Shown here: one piece after another, positions 43,113 to 49,944 of the stretch | How the letters are laid out: every line of letters begins with the position of its first letter | How positions within the stretch are numbered: position 1 is the stretch's first letter | NCBI RefSeq assembly: GCF_007993045.1 | Contig: NZ_VOOR01000021.1 | Location: forward strand, 41,162-105,161 | DNA: 64,000 nucleotides | Direction of reading: 5' to 3' | From: Phaeodactylibacter luteus | GTDB lineage: Bacteria; Bacteroidota; Bacteroidia; Chitinophagales; Saprospiraceae | Translations under genes and position numbers: made by a program | The notes under the pieces: generated by a model | What the model was told of the DNA's origin: nothing | Database searches by the model: none | Seen by the model: only the letters and a program-made list of their open reading frames with translations

Positions 43113-43793
43113 ATGAAACCAAATTTGTGGATTTATTCAACCGAAGAAACAATCAATAAAACGGCAGCCTCATTAATAGTTTTTGGGGCAGAAGTATTTC
43201 ACAGAGCAAAAATCGTTAAAGATTTAGATTTACTTGAAAGAGTGACAAAGGGCTTAGATAATCGGTCTATCCCTCCAAATCATGAAGAATTGCACGAATT
43301 CTTTTTTTCGTATTTGACCGATACGATAAAAATCTTGATTTTCTTTGAGAATTATATGAAAGCCGAATTGATGATAAGAGGATATTGTGTTCATCGAATC
43401 AAAAAAGATATTCAAGAGTTTAAGGAAATTGCAAAAAGACAATTTAAGGAACCAATTTTAATGAAGGATATAAATTCGATTGAACCGTTTGAGGTCAACC
43501 TTGAAAAAGAAGAAATCTTCCATCGAGGAATAAAAGAAACTACGATTGGGATGAAAGAATTGACTGGCTCAGAATCATATTTAAGCAACTATCAATTGAG
43601 TGACGAAATACTGAATTTCATCAAAGAACTAACGATATTTCGGAATAAATTACACTTTCACGATTCAATCAATTTTGCGACTTCAATGGAGAAAATAAAC
43701 AAAATAAAAATAGTCAAAGATTTCGTGAACGAGACGATACAAAACAGAATAAAAAGGCTCTATTCGGATTTGTATGAGTACCATGCCGCCTAA
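43113..43793 (+). CDS. Hypothetical AT-rich cassette protein, possibly HEPN-like
   Basis: The 226-residue, mostly helical, highly charged protein has no signal peptide. Near the C-terminus it has ELTIFRNKLHFHDS, which resembles the RNxLxH signature of HEPN-type ribonucleases (R-x4-6-H); the assignment is tentative. Base composition matches the preceding toxin-antitoxin pair and contrasts with the GC-rich surroundings. It begins 106 bases after the attC-like site, so it would be the second cassette; no attC is recognisable after its stop, where GC-rich sequence and composite repeat F follow. Confidence 0.65.
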   Translation: MKPNLWIYSTEETINKTAASLIVFGAEVFHRAKIVKDLDLLERVTKGLDNRSIPPNHEELHEFFFSYLTDTIKILIFFENYMKAELMIRGYCVHRIKKDIQEFKEIAKRQFKEPILMKDINSIEPFEVNLEKEEIFHRGIKETTIGMKELTGSESYLSNYQLSDEILNFIKELTIFRNKLHFHDSINFATSMEKINKIKIVKDFVNETIQNRIKRLYSDLYEYHAA

Positions 43794-43907
43794 ACAGGGG
43801 CAGGGCCCAAACAATCAGGCAGGTGCCCGGCAATCTGCCTCTGCCCGGCTGGGGGAGCAGCTTTTTTTGGTGAAAACAAATCAAAAGGGGCGTGAACGAA
43901 ATTGTCG

Positions 43908-44266
43908 AAGGCGTTTACGCTTTCCGGGCTCTAGTACCTCAAGCCATAAATCCTTGCCACCCCAAGTTTCGTTCTTTTCCGCCTACTCTTCGTTAAAGAA
44001 CCGCTCCTTTAGCTCGGGCTAAAGTCGCGAACCTTCGCCTTGATTAGCCGGAAAATAGCTTCAACTTAAGTATCAGAGATTTATGGCTTAAGGCACTAGC
44101 CTGGCATCGGCCTAGCGCTGCGAAGGGGTTTAAGCCCGACAGGGCCGAGCGGACAGCGAGCCCCGTAGCATAGCGGCACCTGCCCGTTGGCAGGGGCAGG
44201 CCCCTTTCCTTGCGGAGGGGGCAGGCCCCATCCAAAAAAACGACAATCTGGTTTGCCCCCATCAAA
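43908..44266 (+). repeat. Composite structured repeat, copy F
   Basis: Order: outer arm AAGGCGTTTACGCTTTCC, nested 169-bp element (43931-44099), core (GGCCTAGCGCTGCGAAGGGG, CCCGACAGGGCCGAGCGG, AGCGAGCCCCGTAGCATAGC), hairpin CCTGCCC/GGGGCAGG and tail ACAATCTGGTTTGCCCCC. It is the inverted partner of copy E at 37216-37572. Confidence 0.9.
43931..44099 (+). mobile_element. MITE-like element, 169 bp, copy 3
   Basis: Ends CTAGTACCTCAAGCCATAAA and TTATGGCTTAAGGCACTAG (19 of 21 terminal bases inverted-complementary). Its insertion point inside the larger repeat is defined by copy I (61701-61880), which has the flanks GGGCTTTAG and CTTGGCGTTGG joined directly. Confidence 0.65.
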
Positions 44267-44323
44267 AGTTGCATTAATAAACGCTATTTTAGGCTTGAAT
44301 TCAACAACCAAACAACCGGCAAT

Positions 44324-45535
44324 ATGGATCTCACACCAAGTGAAAAAGGCCAGGAGCTACAAGCACAGGCCAGGGCGTTCGTAAAGGAAAAGGTCATTCC
44401 CTTGGAGGGTGAGCTGTTGCTGAAAGCGCATAAAGCGCACTTGAGCCCCAATTGGCAGGAATGGGAAGTGCATCCTAAAATCGAAGCATTGAAAAAAGAG
44501 GCGCAGTCTATTGGGCTGTGGAATCTTTTCCTGCCCGATATAGGCATTTCAAATCTGGATTATGCGCCTATTGCAGAAGAGACGGGCAGGTCGCTGCTCG
44601 CCCCTGAGCTATTTAATTGCAATGCCCCCGATAGCGGGAATATGGAGGTGCTTTGGAAATATGCCTCCGAAGAACAAAAGGATGCCTGGCTGAAACCTTT
44701 GCTCGCTGGCGAGATCCGTTCTGCATTTTGCATGACAGAGCCCTACGTGGCTTCAAGCGATGCGACCAATATGCAGGCCACGATTACTTCCGATGGGGAG
44801 GAAGTGGTTTTGAACGGCCGCAAATGGTGGAGTACAGGCATTGGGCACCCCAATTGCAAAGTGCTGATTTTTATGGGGCTGTCAGATCCGGAGGCAGATA
44901 GGCACCGCCGGCATTCTATGGTCCTTGTGCCGCTTGCTGCCAAAGGGGTCAAGGTAGAGCGTATGTTGCCTGTTTTCGGCACTTATGACCCGCCCTATGG
45001 GCATGGCGAGGTAAGCTTTGATCAGGTGCGATTGCCAAAATCTGCTGTCATTGCAGGTTTGGGGAAAGGTTTTGAAATTGCTCAAGGCCGCCTGGGGCCC
45101 GGCAGGGTACACCACTGTATGCGCTTGATCGGAGCTGCTGAGCGCGCGCTCGAAATGATGGTCCGAAGAGGGCTTGAGCGGACCGCCTTTGGCAAGCCCC
45201 TGGCCAAGCTTGGGGGCAACCTGGATGTGATCGCAAAGGCGCGCATGCACATCGATATGGCCCGCCTGCTAGTCATGAAAACCGCCTGGCTGCTAGACAA
45301 TAAAGGCATACGGGGTGCGCTGAGCGAAGTGTCTCAAATCAAAGCCATTGTGCCTGAAATCGCTTGCAAGGTTATTGATGACGCGATACAAATGCACGGG
45401 GGCATGGGCTTAAGCCAGGATACGGCCTTGGCGGCTTTGTACAATTACGCCCGGGTCATGCGGCTTGCAGACGGGCCAGACGAGGTGCACCGGGCGCAGG
45501 TGGCTTATTACGAACTGAAAAAATTCAAGCCCTAA
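44324..45535 (+). CDS. Acyl-CoA dehydrogenase, ACAD10/11-like
   Basis: The 403-residue FAD enzyme oxidises an acyl-CoA. Landmarks are FCMTEPYVASSDATNMQATI (flavin/substrate loop), GPGRVHHCMRLIGAAERALE and QMHGGMGLSQDTALAALYNY near the C-terminus. The RVHHCMR variant and long N-terminus match the ACAD11-like group. Its stop codon overlaps the ATG of the phosphotransferase gene by one base, a two-gene version of the kinase-dehydrogenase fusion in animal ACAD10/11. The ATG at 44324 was chosen; the open frame further upstream runs through repeat F. Confidence 0.9.
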   Translation: MDLTPSEKGQELQAQARAFVKEKVIPLEGELLLKAHKAHLSPNWQEWEVHPKIEALKKEAQSIGLWNLFLPDIGISNLDYAPIAEETGRSLLAPELFNCNAPDSGNMEVLWKYASEEQKDAWLKPLLAGEIRSAFCMTEPYVASSDATNMQATITSDGEEVVLNGRKWWSTGIGHPNCKVLIFMGLSDPEADRHRRHSMVLVPLAAKGVKVERMLPVFGTYDPPYGHGEVSFDQVRLPKSAVIAGLGKGFEIAQGRLGPGRVHHCMRLIGAAERALEMMVRRGLERTAFGKPLAKLGGNLDVIAKARMHIDMARLLVMKTAWLLDNKGIRGALSEVSQIKAIVPEIACKVIDDAIQMHGGMGLSQDTALAALYNYARVMRLADGPDEVHRAQVAYYELKKFKP

Positions 45536-46686
45536 TGTCAAGTACGAGCTTAGATCAAGCAGGGAGGGTAAGGCCTGGCGAGGAATTGGACCCGCAAGCC
45601 GTCAAAGACTTCTTAAGTGGCCATGTTTCAGGCCTGGCAGGGCTGCCGAAGATCAAACAGTTCAAAGGCGGTGCTTCCAATCTCACGTATCAAATCGACT
45701 TCCCTCATCAATCTTATATCTTGAGGCGGCCGCCAATTGGCAAAAAAGCCAAAGGCGCTCATAATATGCAGCGGGAAAGCGATATCATGAATAAGCTCAG
45801 GCCCCACTACCCCTACGTGCCCAGCATCATTGCCTACTGTGACGATGAAGCCCTCTTAGGCGGGGAATTTTATGTCATGGAAAAATTTACGGGCATGATC
45901 CCGCGCGCTGATTTTCCTAAAAGCTTGAGCCTGTCCGAACATCAGGTGCACGGCCTCTGCCTGTCCGCAGTGGACAAATTGATAGAACTGCACGAAGTAG
46001 ACTACCGTGCAGCGGGTTTCGAAAGCTACTACAAAGGAGAGGGCTACGTTGAAAGGCAAGTGGCCGGATGGTCGCATCGGTACCGCCAAGCAAAAACACC
46101 TGATGTACCGGATTATGAGTACATCATGGATTGGTTGCAGGCTGAAATGCCTGCGGACCTGAAGCCGTGCATCATCCACAACGATTTCAGGTTCGACAAT
46201 TTGGTTTTCGGCCCCACAGACGACTTCAGCATCATCGGTGTGCTGGATTGGGAAATGGCCACAGTGGGCGACCCCCTGATGGACCTCGGCGGCAGCTTGG
46301 CCTATTGGATAGAGGCTAAAGATGCCTACTGCTGGCGCTTGTTGCGAAGGCAGCCCACTCACTTGAAAGGGATGCTCACGCGCGATGAGCTGGTAGACTA
46401 TTACTTGTCAAAAAGGGGGCTCTCCGTTGGCAACAAAAAATTCTACTTCGTTTTTGGGCTATTCAGGTTAGCGGCCATCATTCAACAGATTTATTACCGC
46501 TATTACCACAAGCAAACGTCCAACCCACAGTTTAAATCATTCGGCATTGCTGCCAACATGCTGGAAACCTATTGCCGCAAATTGATCAAAAGCAAAAGCC
46601 ATAACCTGAGCCAATACCCTTTGAGCATCTGGGACAATTTGAAGTACTCAACGCAGTTTGCCATGAACACAGCCTTGAAAAAGTAG
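45535..46686 (+). CDS. APH-type phosphotransferase, ACAD10/11 N-domain-like
   Basis: The 383-residue kinase of the aminoglycoside phosphotransferase fold has FKGGASNLTYQI (nucleotide loop), YILRRPPIGKKAKGAHNMQR, the catalytic IIHNDFRFDNLVF (Asp/Asn) and VLDWEMATVGDPLMDLG (metal-binding Asp). These match the ACAD10/11 N-terminal kinase subgroup. Related bacterial enzymes (LvaA) phosphorylate a 4-hydroxyacyl-CoA before its partner dehydrogenase acts. With the translationally coupled dehydrogenase upstream, a 4-hydroxy fatty acid or hydroxyacid catabolic step is likely, though the substrate is inferred. Confidence 0.88.
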   Translation: MSSTSLDQAGRVRPGEELDPQAVKDFLSGHVSGLAGLPKIKQFKGGASNLTYQIDFPHQSYILRRPPIGKKAKGAHNMQRESDIMNKLRPHYPYVPSIIAYCDDEALLGGEFYVMEKFTGMIPRADFPKSLSLSEHQVHGLCLSAVDKLIELHEVDYRAAGFESYYKGEGYVERQVAGWSHRYRQAKTPDVPDYEYIMDWLQAEMPADLKPCIIHNDFRFDNLVFGPTDDFSIIGVLDWEMATVGDPLMDLGGSLAYWIEAKDAYCWRLLRRQPTHLKGMLTRDELVDYYLSKRGLSVGNKKFYFVFGLFRLAAIIQQIYYRYYHKQTSNPQFKSFGIAANMLETYCRKLIKSKSHNLSQYPLSIWDNLKYSTQFAMNTALKK

Positions 46687-46716
46687 CTTCCTGGACGGTA
46701 AGCCCCTGTTCAAAAT

Positions 46717-46817
46717 GATGGGGCCTGCCCCTGCCAACGGGCAGGTGCCGCTATGCTGCGGGGCTCGCTGTCCGCTCGGCCCTATCGGGCTTCCACCCCT
46801 CCGCAGCGCTAGTCCGG
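46717..46817 (-). repeat. Dispersed structured repeat, copy G
   Basis: Read in reverse: GACTAGCGCTGCGGAGGGG, CCCGATAGGGCCGAGCGG, AGCGAGCCCCGCAGCATAGC and the CCTGCCC/GGGGCAGG hairpin. No tail. It lies 30 bases after the phosphotransferase gene. Confidence 0.85.
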
Positions 46818-46871
46818 CCAGTATAGTGCTGCAAGGCTGATGCACAGCAGCATTAGGAGGCGGCATTTAAG

Positions 46872-47032
46872 AGAGCGTGTTGGGACTTTAGTAATCGGCC
46901 TGTCCCGCTAGGCAGCGGGACACTTTTTTGATTATACTTCGCCCCGAAAACCCTTCCCGCTTTTGTGCATAAAAAGCGGGGCTTGGCTAAACTCCGGTTT
47001 TCGACTAGAAGGCCAAAATCCAAATACGCTCT
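46872..47032. repeat. Possible MITE-like element with imperfect ends
   Basis: AGAGCGTGTTGGGACTTTAG at the left and, inverted, AGAGCGTATTTGGATTTTGG at the right agree at 16 of 20 positions. The 161-bp interior holds the terminator hairpin and another stem (CCCGCTTTT...AAAAGCGGG). No target duplication is evident. Confidence 0.35.
46901..46929 (+). terminator. Intrinsic terminator after the ACAD/APH pair
   Basis: TGTCCCGCT/AGCGGGACA (9 bp, loop AGGC shared at the apex) is followed by CTTTTTT. Confidence 0.85.
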
Positions 47033-47044
47033 GAGCCAAGCGGT

Positions 47045-47629
47045 CTATGCCTTGATCAAAAGATCGAGGGTGATGGTAATCTGCTCATCTACTTTGATCA
47101 AGCCGCCCATAGGCGCAGGAGGCTGAATGCCAAAATCTTCCATATCAAGGTCGTGGCAAGCTTTGATCTGCCATAACCGTTGCCCTTCCTGCTTCGCCAG
47201 TGCATGGAGCTGCACCACTTTTTCTACCCCTCCGATACTGATTTTTACCAGGCTGCTCACAGCCTTCCAGCCATCTTTTGCCGGCAGGAGCCTGGCTTCA
47301 AGCGGGGTGATGGTGATGTACGGGTATCTTGGGGCGCCTAGCGCCTCGTAAAGGTCGCGGTTCATCAGCCGGTTCCCACAGTCTAGCGCTCGGACAGGGA
47401 TGGGCAGCCGGGTGCGAGAAAAGTACAGCGCCTGGTTTTCTTCAATACTCACTTGGTAGGGCAGGGGAGGGAACTGCCCTTCGCACCCGCATTGGAACCC
47501 CTTGACGTTAGTCTCTCCTTCAAGAAGCAGGGTACTGCCCGGAAGTATGATCAGCTGCTTGTTTTCAGCCGGGGCATGCAGCCCGGCCACCGCATGGAGG
47601 AAGTGGACGAAAAAGATGAGGTATTGCAT
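47045..47629 (-). CDS. YceI-like domain protein
   Basis: The 194-residue exported protein has a short signal peptide (MQYLIFFVHFLHAVAGLHA). The mature part is a beta-rich YceI-like lipocalin fold: LIILPGSTLLLEGETNVKGF at the start, LMNRDLYEALGAPRYPYITI in the middle (equivalent to the usual MxxKxWxAL...HPxI pattern) and DFGIQPPAPMGGLIKVDEQI at the end. The last motif is shared with the second YceI protein two genes upstream. It has two Cys (QCGCEG) that the paralogue lacks. Last gene of the YceI-porin-YceI unit. Confidence 0.78.
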   Translation of the reverse strand: MQYLIFFVHFLHAVAGLHAPAENKQLIILPGSTLLLEGETNVKGFQCGCEGQFPPLPYQVSIEENQALYFSRTRLPIPVRALDCGNRLMNRDLYEALGAPRYPYITITPLEARLLPAKDGWKAVSSLVKISIGGVEKVVQLHALAKQEGQRLWQIKACHDLDMEDFGIQPPAPMGGLIKVDEQITITLDLLIKA

Positions 47630-47645
47630 AGCAGCAGATGTTTAA

Positions 47646-47673
47646 AGCCCGGCCAGCTTTTGCTGGCCGGGCT
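47646..47673 (-). terminator. Hairpin after the porin-like gene
   Basis: A perfect 12-bp stem (AGCCCGGCCAGC/GCTGGCCGGGCT) with a 4-base loop lies between the porin-like gene and the downstream YceI-like gene. The reverse-strand tail is TTTAAA, so termination would be partial. Confidence 0.65.
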
Positions 47674-47704
47674 GTTTGCAAGGCGGGAATCTGCACGGGG
47701 GCAT

Positions 47705-49021
47705 CTAGAAGCCTACAACGGCCTCTACCATCATGCCATTAAAGTTGCCGTCAGAGAGCAGGGAGCCCGGAGCAAAGCCTTTGTAATCCTGATTGACATA
47801 CTCCAGCTTGAACAGGATGTTCTCAGTGACAAACCAGCCGCCGCCCAGTTGGTAGCGGTTGATGGTGACTTCCTGCCCGCCAGCTTCTTCTGCTGTCATG
47901 GTGTTGTAACGGGCGCCCAGGTAGAAGTCCTCATTTTTGCCAATGCGGTAGACCAGGTCGCCAGCCAGTTGTGTCATGCTGCGGGCCTCGGTTTCGAACC
48001 AGTTGCGGCCGCTGCCCATCTCGTAAGTGCCGAAGAATTCCAGCCCGCCAAATTTGACGAATGCGTTGCCCATAAATGCAGTCACCTGATCGGTAAACCC
48101 AGGGCTGTAACGGCCAGAGGAGAATACGCCGCGGTCGCCTGCGCCAGAGCCGGGAGCTGCCATGACGAGGTAGTAGCGGGAGCCGCCCCGGTCGCCACTG
48201 TAAAGGTGGTTTACAGCAGAGCTTGCGGTATAGTAGGCAGAGCCGGTCAGGCGGAGGCGCAGCTGCTCAGAGATCTGGCCATCGTATGCGATTTTACCGA
48301 TGATAGAAGGGGAGCGCTTGCTGTTTTCGTCTACTTCGCTGGTATTGGCCTCTGTGATGTTGCCATTGATCTCCCCTCCGGTAACGGCCAGCATAGCAGA
48401 GAGGTCGCCCTGCTTATAGTAGGCTTCTGCACCGATTTCTGTATTGAAGGCGTCTACGATGTAGTTGCCTACAAAGGGGTTGAACATGGCGTTGCCGTTG
48501 TCCGTACGGCGGAAATGGGCATCGCCGTAGTTGATCTCCATATGGCCTACCCGGAGGGTCACCTTGTCCATGATGCCATCCACAAAGTCGCTCTCAAAGA
48601 AAGGCAGCTCGTCAAATTGGATGTAGCCGCCTTTTACCCAAGCTTCCGGGTGGTGGCGTGAAGACAGGTACGTGATTAGGTTGAGGCGGATGCCCTTTGC
48701 CAGCTGCACATCAATATTGAGGTTGGCGGTGGCCAGGTTGAAGCCAGGCTTGAGGGCATAGAGCTCATTGTCAAAAGCGCCATCACCGTCGAGGTCAACA
48801 AGGGTGTTGACATGGTCGAGCGCTTGGAACTGCTGTGCGAAGTTGCCGCCTATGCGCACTTTGAGCCCATCAAAGTCGTAGTCGTTCTTTTTCAGGTACT
48901 CAAATTCATTGACGCCTGACTGCCCGTATGGACGGAGGTTGGAGATGGTAGGTTGCTGTGCTGCCAGTGTGGTAGCAAGGAATAGCCCAAGCAAAGGCAG
49001 TAGGAAAGAAAGCTGTTTCAT
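47705..49021 (-). CDS. Porin-like outer-membrane protein
   Basis: The 438-residue product has a signal peptide (MKQLSFLLPLLGLFLATTLAAQ) and strand-rich barrel architecture, ending in MMVEAVVGF with a terminal aromatic residue. Distinct segments are GFNLATANLNIDVQLAKGIR, TLRVGHMEINYGDAHFRRTD and FLGARYNTM-type strands. The FRRTDNGNAMFNPFVGNYIVD stretch is typical of Bacteroidota phosphate/anion-type porin annotations. It is flanked by two YceI-family genes in the same operon, suggesting they act together at the outer membrane. Substrate unknown. Confidence 0.8.
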   Translation of the reverse strand: MKQLSFLLPLLGLFLATTLAAQQPTISNLRPYGQSGVNEFEYLKKNDYDFDGLKVRIGGNFAQQFQALDHVNTLVDLDGDGAFDNELYALKPGFNLATANLNIDVQLAKGIRLNLITYLSSRHHPEAWVKGGYIQFDELPFFESDFVDGIMDKVTLRVGHMEINYGDAHFRRTDNGNAMFNPFVGNYIVDAFNTEIGAEAYYKQGDLSAMLAVTGGEINGNITEANTSEVDENSKRSPSIIGKIAYDGQISEQLRLRLTGSAYYTASSAVNHLYSGDRGGSRYYLVMAAPGSGAGDRGVFSSGRYSPGFTDQVTAFMGNAFVKFGGLEFFGTYEMGSGRNWFETEARSMTQLAGDLVYRIGKNEDFYLGARYNTMTAEEAGGQEVTINRYQLGGGWFVTENILFKLEYVNQDYKGFAPGSLLSDGNFNGMMVEAVVGF

Positions 49022-49113
49022 GTCTAATGGTTTTTGTTTGTTGCCAGGCGGGCTTCCTGCTCACGAGGCTGCCGGCCTGTAGTTTTCTAGTGGATAAACG
49101 TTGGTGATCGTAG

Positions 49114-49704
49114 TTATTTGCCGATGCCCGCTCCTGAGCCGGACAGGCCGAAGGTGACCTTATAGGAAATGAGGACTTCGTTGCCGGTTTTGAGGGTGCC
49201 CATCATGGCAGTCGGAGGCTCAATCCCGAAATCGGTCATTTTGATGGGGTAGGTACCCGAAAAGGTGAAGGTGGCATTTGCCCCGGGCACGCCCTTGGCG
49301 CTCAGGCTGACCTTGCGGGCCTGCCCTGCGAGGCGGAGGCTGCCGGTAGCTTGTACCCAATATTTCCCTCCTTCTTTGGTAATGTCGGCCCGCTCAAGCT
49401 GAAAGGCTATGTTGGGGTGTTGCTCCGCCATCAGTGCATCCCAAGTCTTGCCATCCATTATCCGCCCTTTAGCGCTCTGTATGCTCTTGACAGGGATGCT
49501 GACCTGCAGCTGATCGATGCCAGCTAGTGCGCCTTCTTCCCAATGAAGGGCTGCCGTCGCTTCGGCTTGTGTGACATCAGACACCCAGTCGTGGAGCGAA
49601 GAGGTGCCCGAAACCGTCATTTCAAATTGCCGAAGTTCGTATTCCTGGGCTCCGCCTGCCAGGGTGAATAAGGTTAAGGCTAGGGTTAAAATGTTGATCT
49701 TCAT
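49114..49704 (-). CDS. YceI family protein
   Basis: The 196-residue periplasmic protein has a signal peptide (MKINILTLALTLFTLAGGAQ) and a complete YceI lipocalin-like domain: FEMTVSGTSSLHDWVSDVTQ, LQVSIPVKSIQSAKGRIMDG, MAEQHPNIAFQLERADI and DFGIEPPTAMMGTLKTGNEV. YceI proteins bind isoprenoid or amide lipids. It is first in a three-gene unit with the porin and a second YceI-like gene, behind a promoter with stacked FNR- and CRP-like palindromes. Confidence 0.9.
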   Translation of the reverse strand: MKINILTLALTLFTLAGGAQEYELRQFEMTVSGTSSLHDWVSDVTQAEATAALHWEEGALAGIDQLQVSIPVKSIQSAKGRIMDGKTWDALMAEQHPNIAFQLERADITKEGGKYWVQATGSLRLAGQARKVSLSAKGVPGANATFTFSGTYPIKMTDFGIEPPTAMMGTLKTGNEVLISYKVTFGLSGSGAGIGK

Positions 49705-49726
49705 GGTATTAACCGTTTGGTATGCT

Positions 49727-49735
49727 GCAAATATA
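49727..49735 (-). promoter_or_regulatory. Promoter -7 box of the YceI operon
   Basis: On the reverse strand TATATTTGC is a perfect Bacteroidota -7 box, 22 bases before the YceI start codon. Confidence 0.6.
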
Positions 49736-49758
49736 GCCTAGTGAACAACTAGGGTTAG

Positions 49759-49772
49759 TTGACTTAGATCAA
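49759..49772. promoter_or_regulatory. FNR-box-like palindrome
   Basis: TTGACTTAGATCAA matches the FNR consensus TTGAT-N4-ATCAA at 9 of 10 positions. Its centre is about 44 bases upstream of the inferred YceI-operon transcription start, close to the class II activator position. Confidence 0.5.
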
Positions 49773-49779
49773 AGGGGAG

Positions 49780-49795
49780 TGTGACCTTTGTCACT
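49780..49795. promoter_or_regulatory. CRP-like palindrome
   Basis: TGTGACCTTTGTCACT matches TGTGA-N6-TCACA at 9 of 10 positions. It is centred 22 bases (two helical turns) from the FNR-like site. Almost the same sequence occurs at 5237. Confidence 0.5.
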
Positions 49796-49944
49796 TTCCG
49801 GGGCGGCATGGAGGGGAGCAATTTTTGCGGGTTTAGGACAGGGGCCCTTTTTGGCAGGCAATATTTGGGGAAGGTGATAGAATCATGGTATTTTTATTCA
49901 TTACCTGATTAATTTTCCAAATGCACCCTTAATTCACTGTACAG

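Larger units (their letters stand above)
43794..44323. other. Intergenic region dominated by composite repeat F
   Basis: The 530 bases contain a GC-rich stretch of about 110 bases without clear features, then composite repeat F (43908-44266), which ends 57 bases before the acyl-CoA dehydrogenase start. Confidence 0.7.
46687..47044. other. Convergent intergenic region with repeat G and terminators
   Basis: The 358 bases carry repeat G (46717-46817), a strong terminator (46901-46929) and a pair of imperfect 20-bp inverted repeats at 46872 and 47032 enclosing it. Confidence 0.65.

Noticed and set aside
43791..43870. GCCTAAAC after the hypothetical cassette gene as an R'' box of a second attC
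   Set aside because: It has an extra A compared with RYYYAAC, and no GTTRRRY partner follows within a plausible distance.
46955..46981. CCCGCTTTT...AAAAGCGGG as a second terminator
   Set aside because: The stem is good but no T-run follows on either strand in a suitable position; it was kept only as part of the 161-bp block.
47453..48661. A 402-codon forward frame opposite the porin-like and YceI-like genes
   Set aside because: Antisense to two genes with clear signal peptides and barrel or lipocalin patterns.
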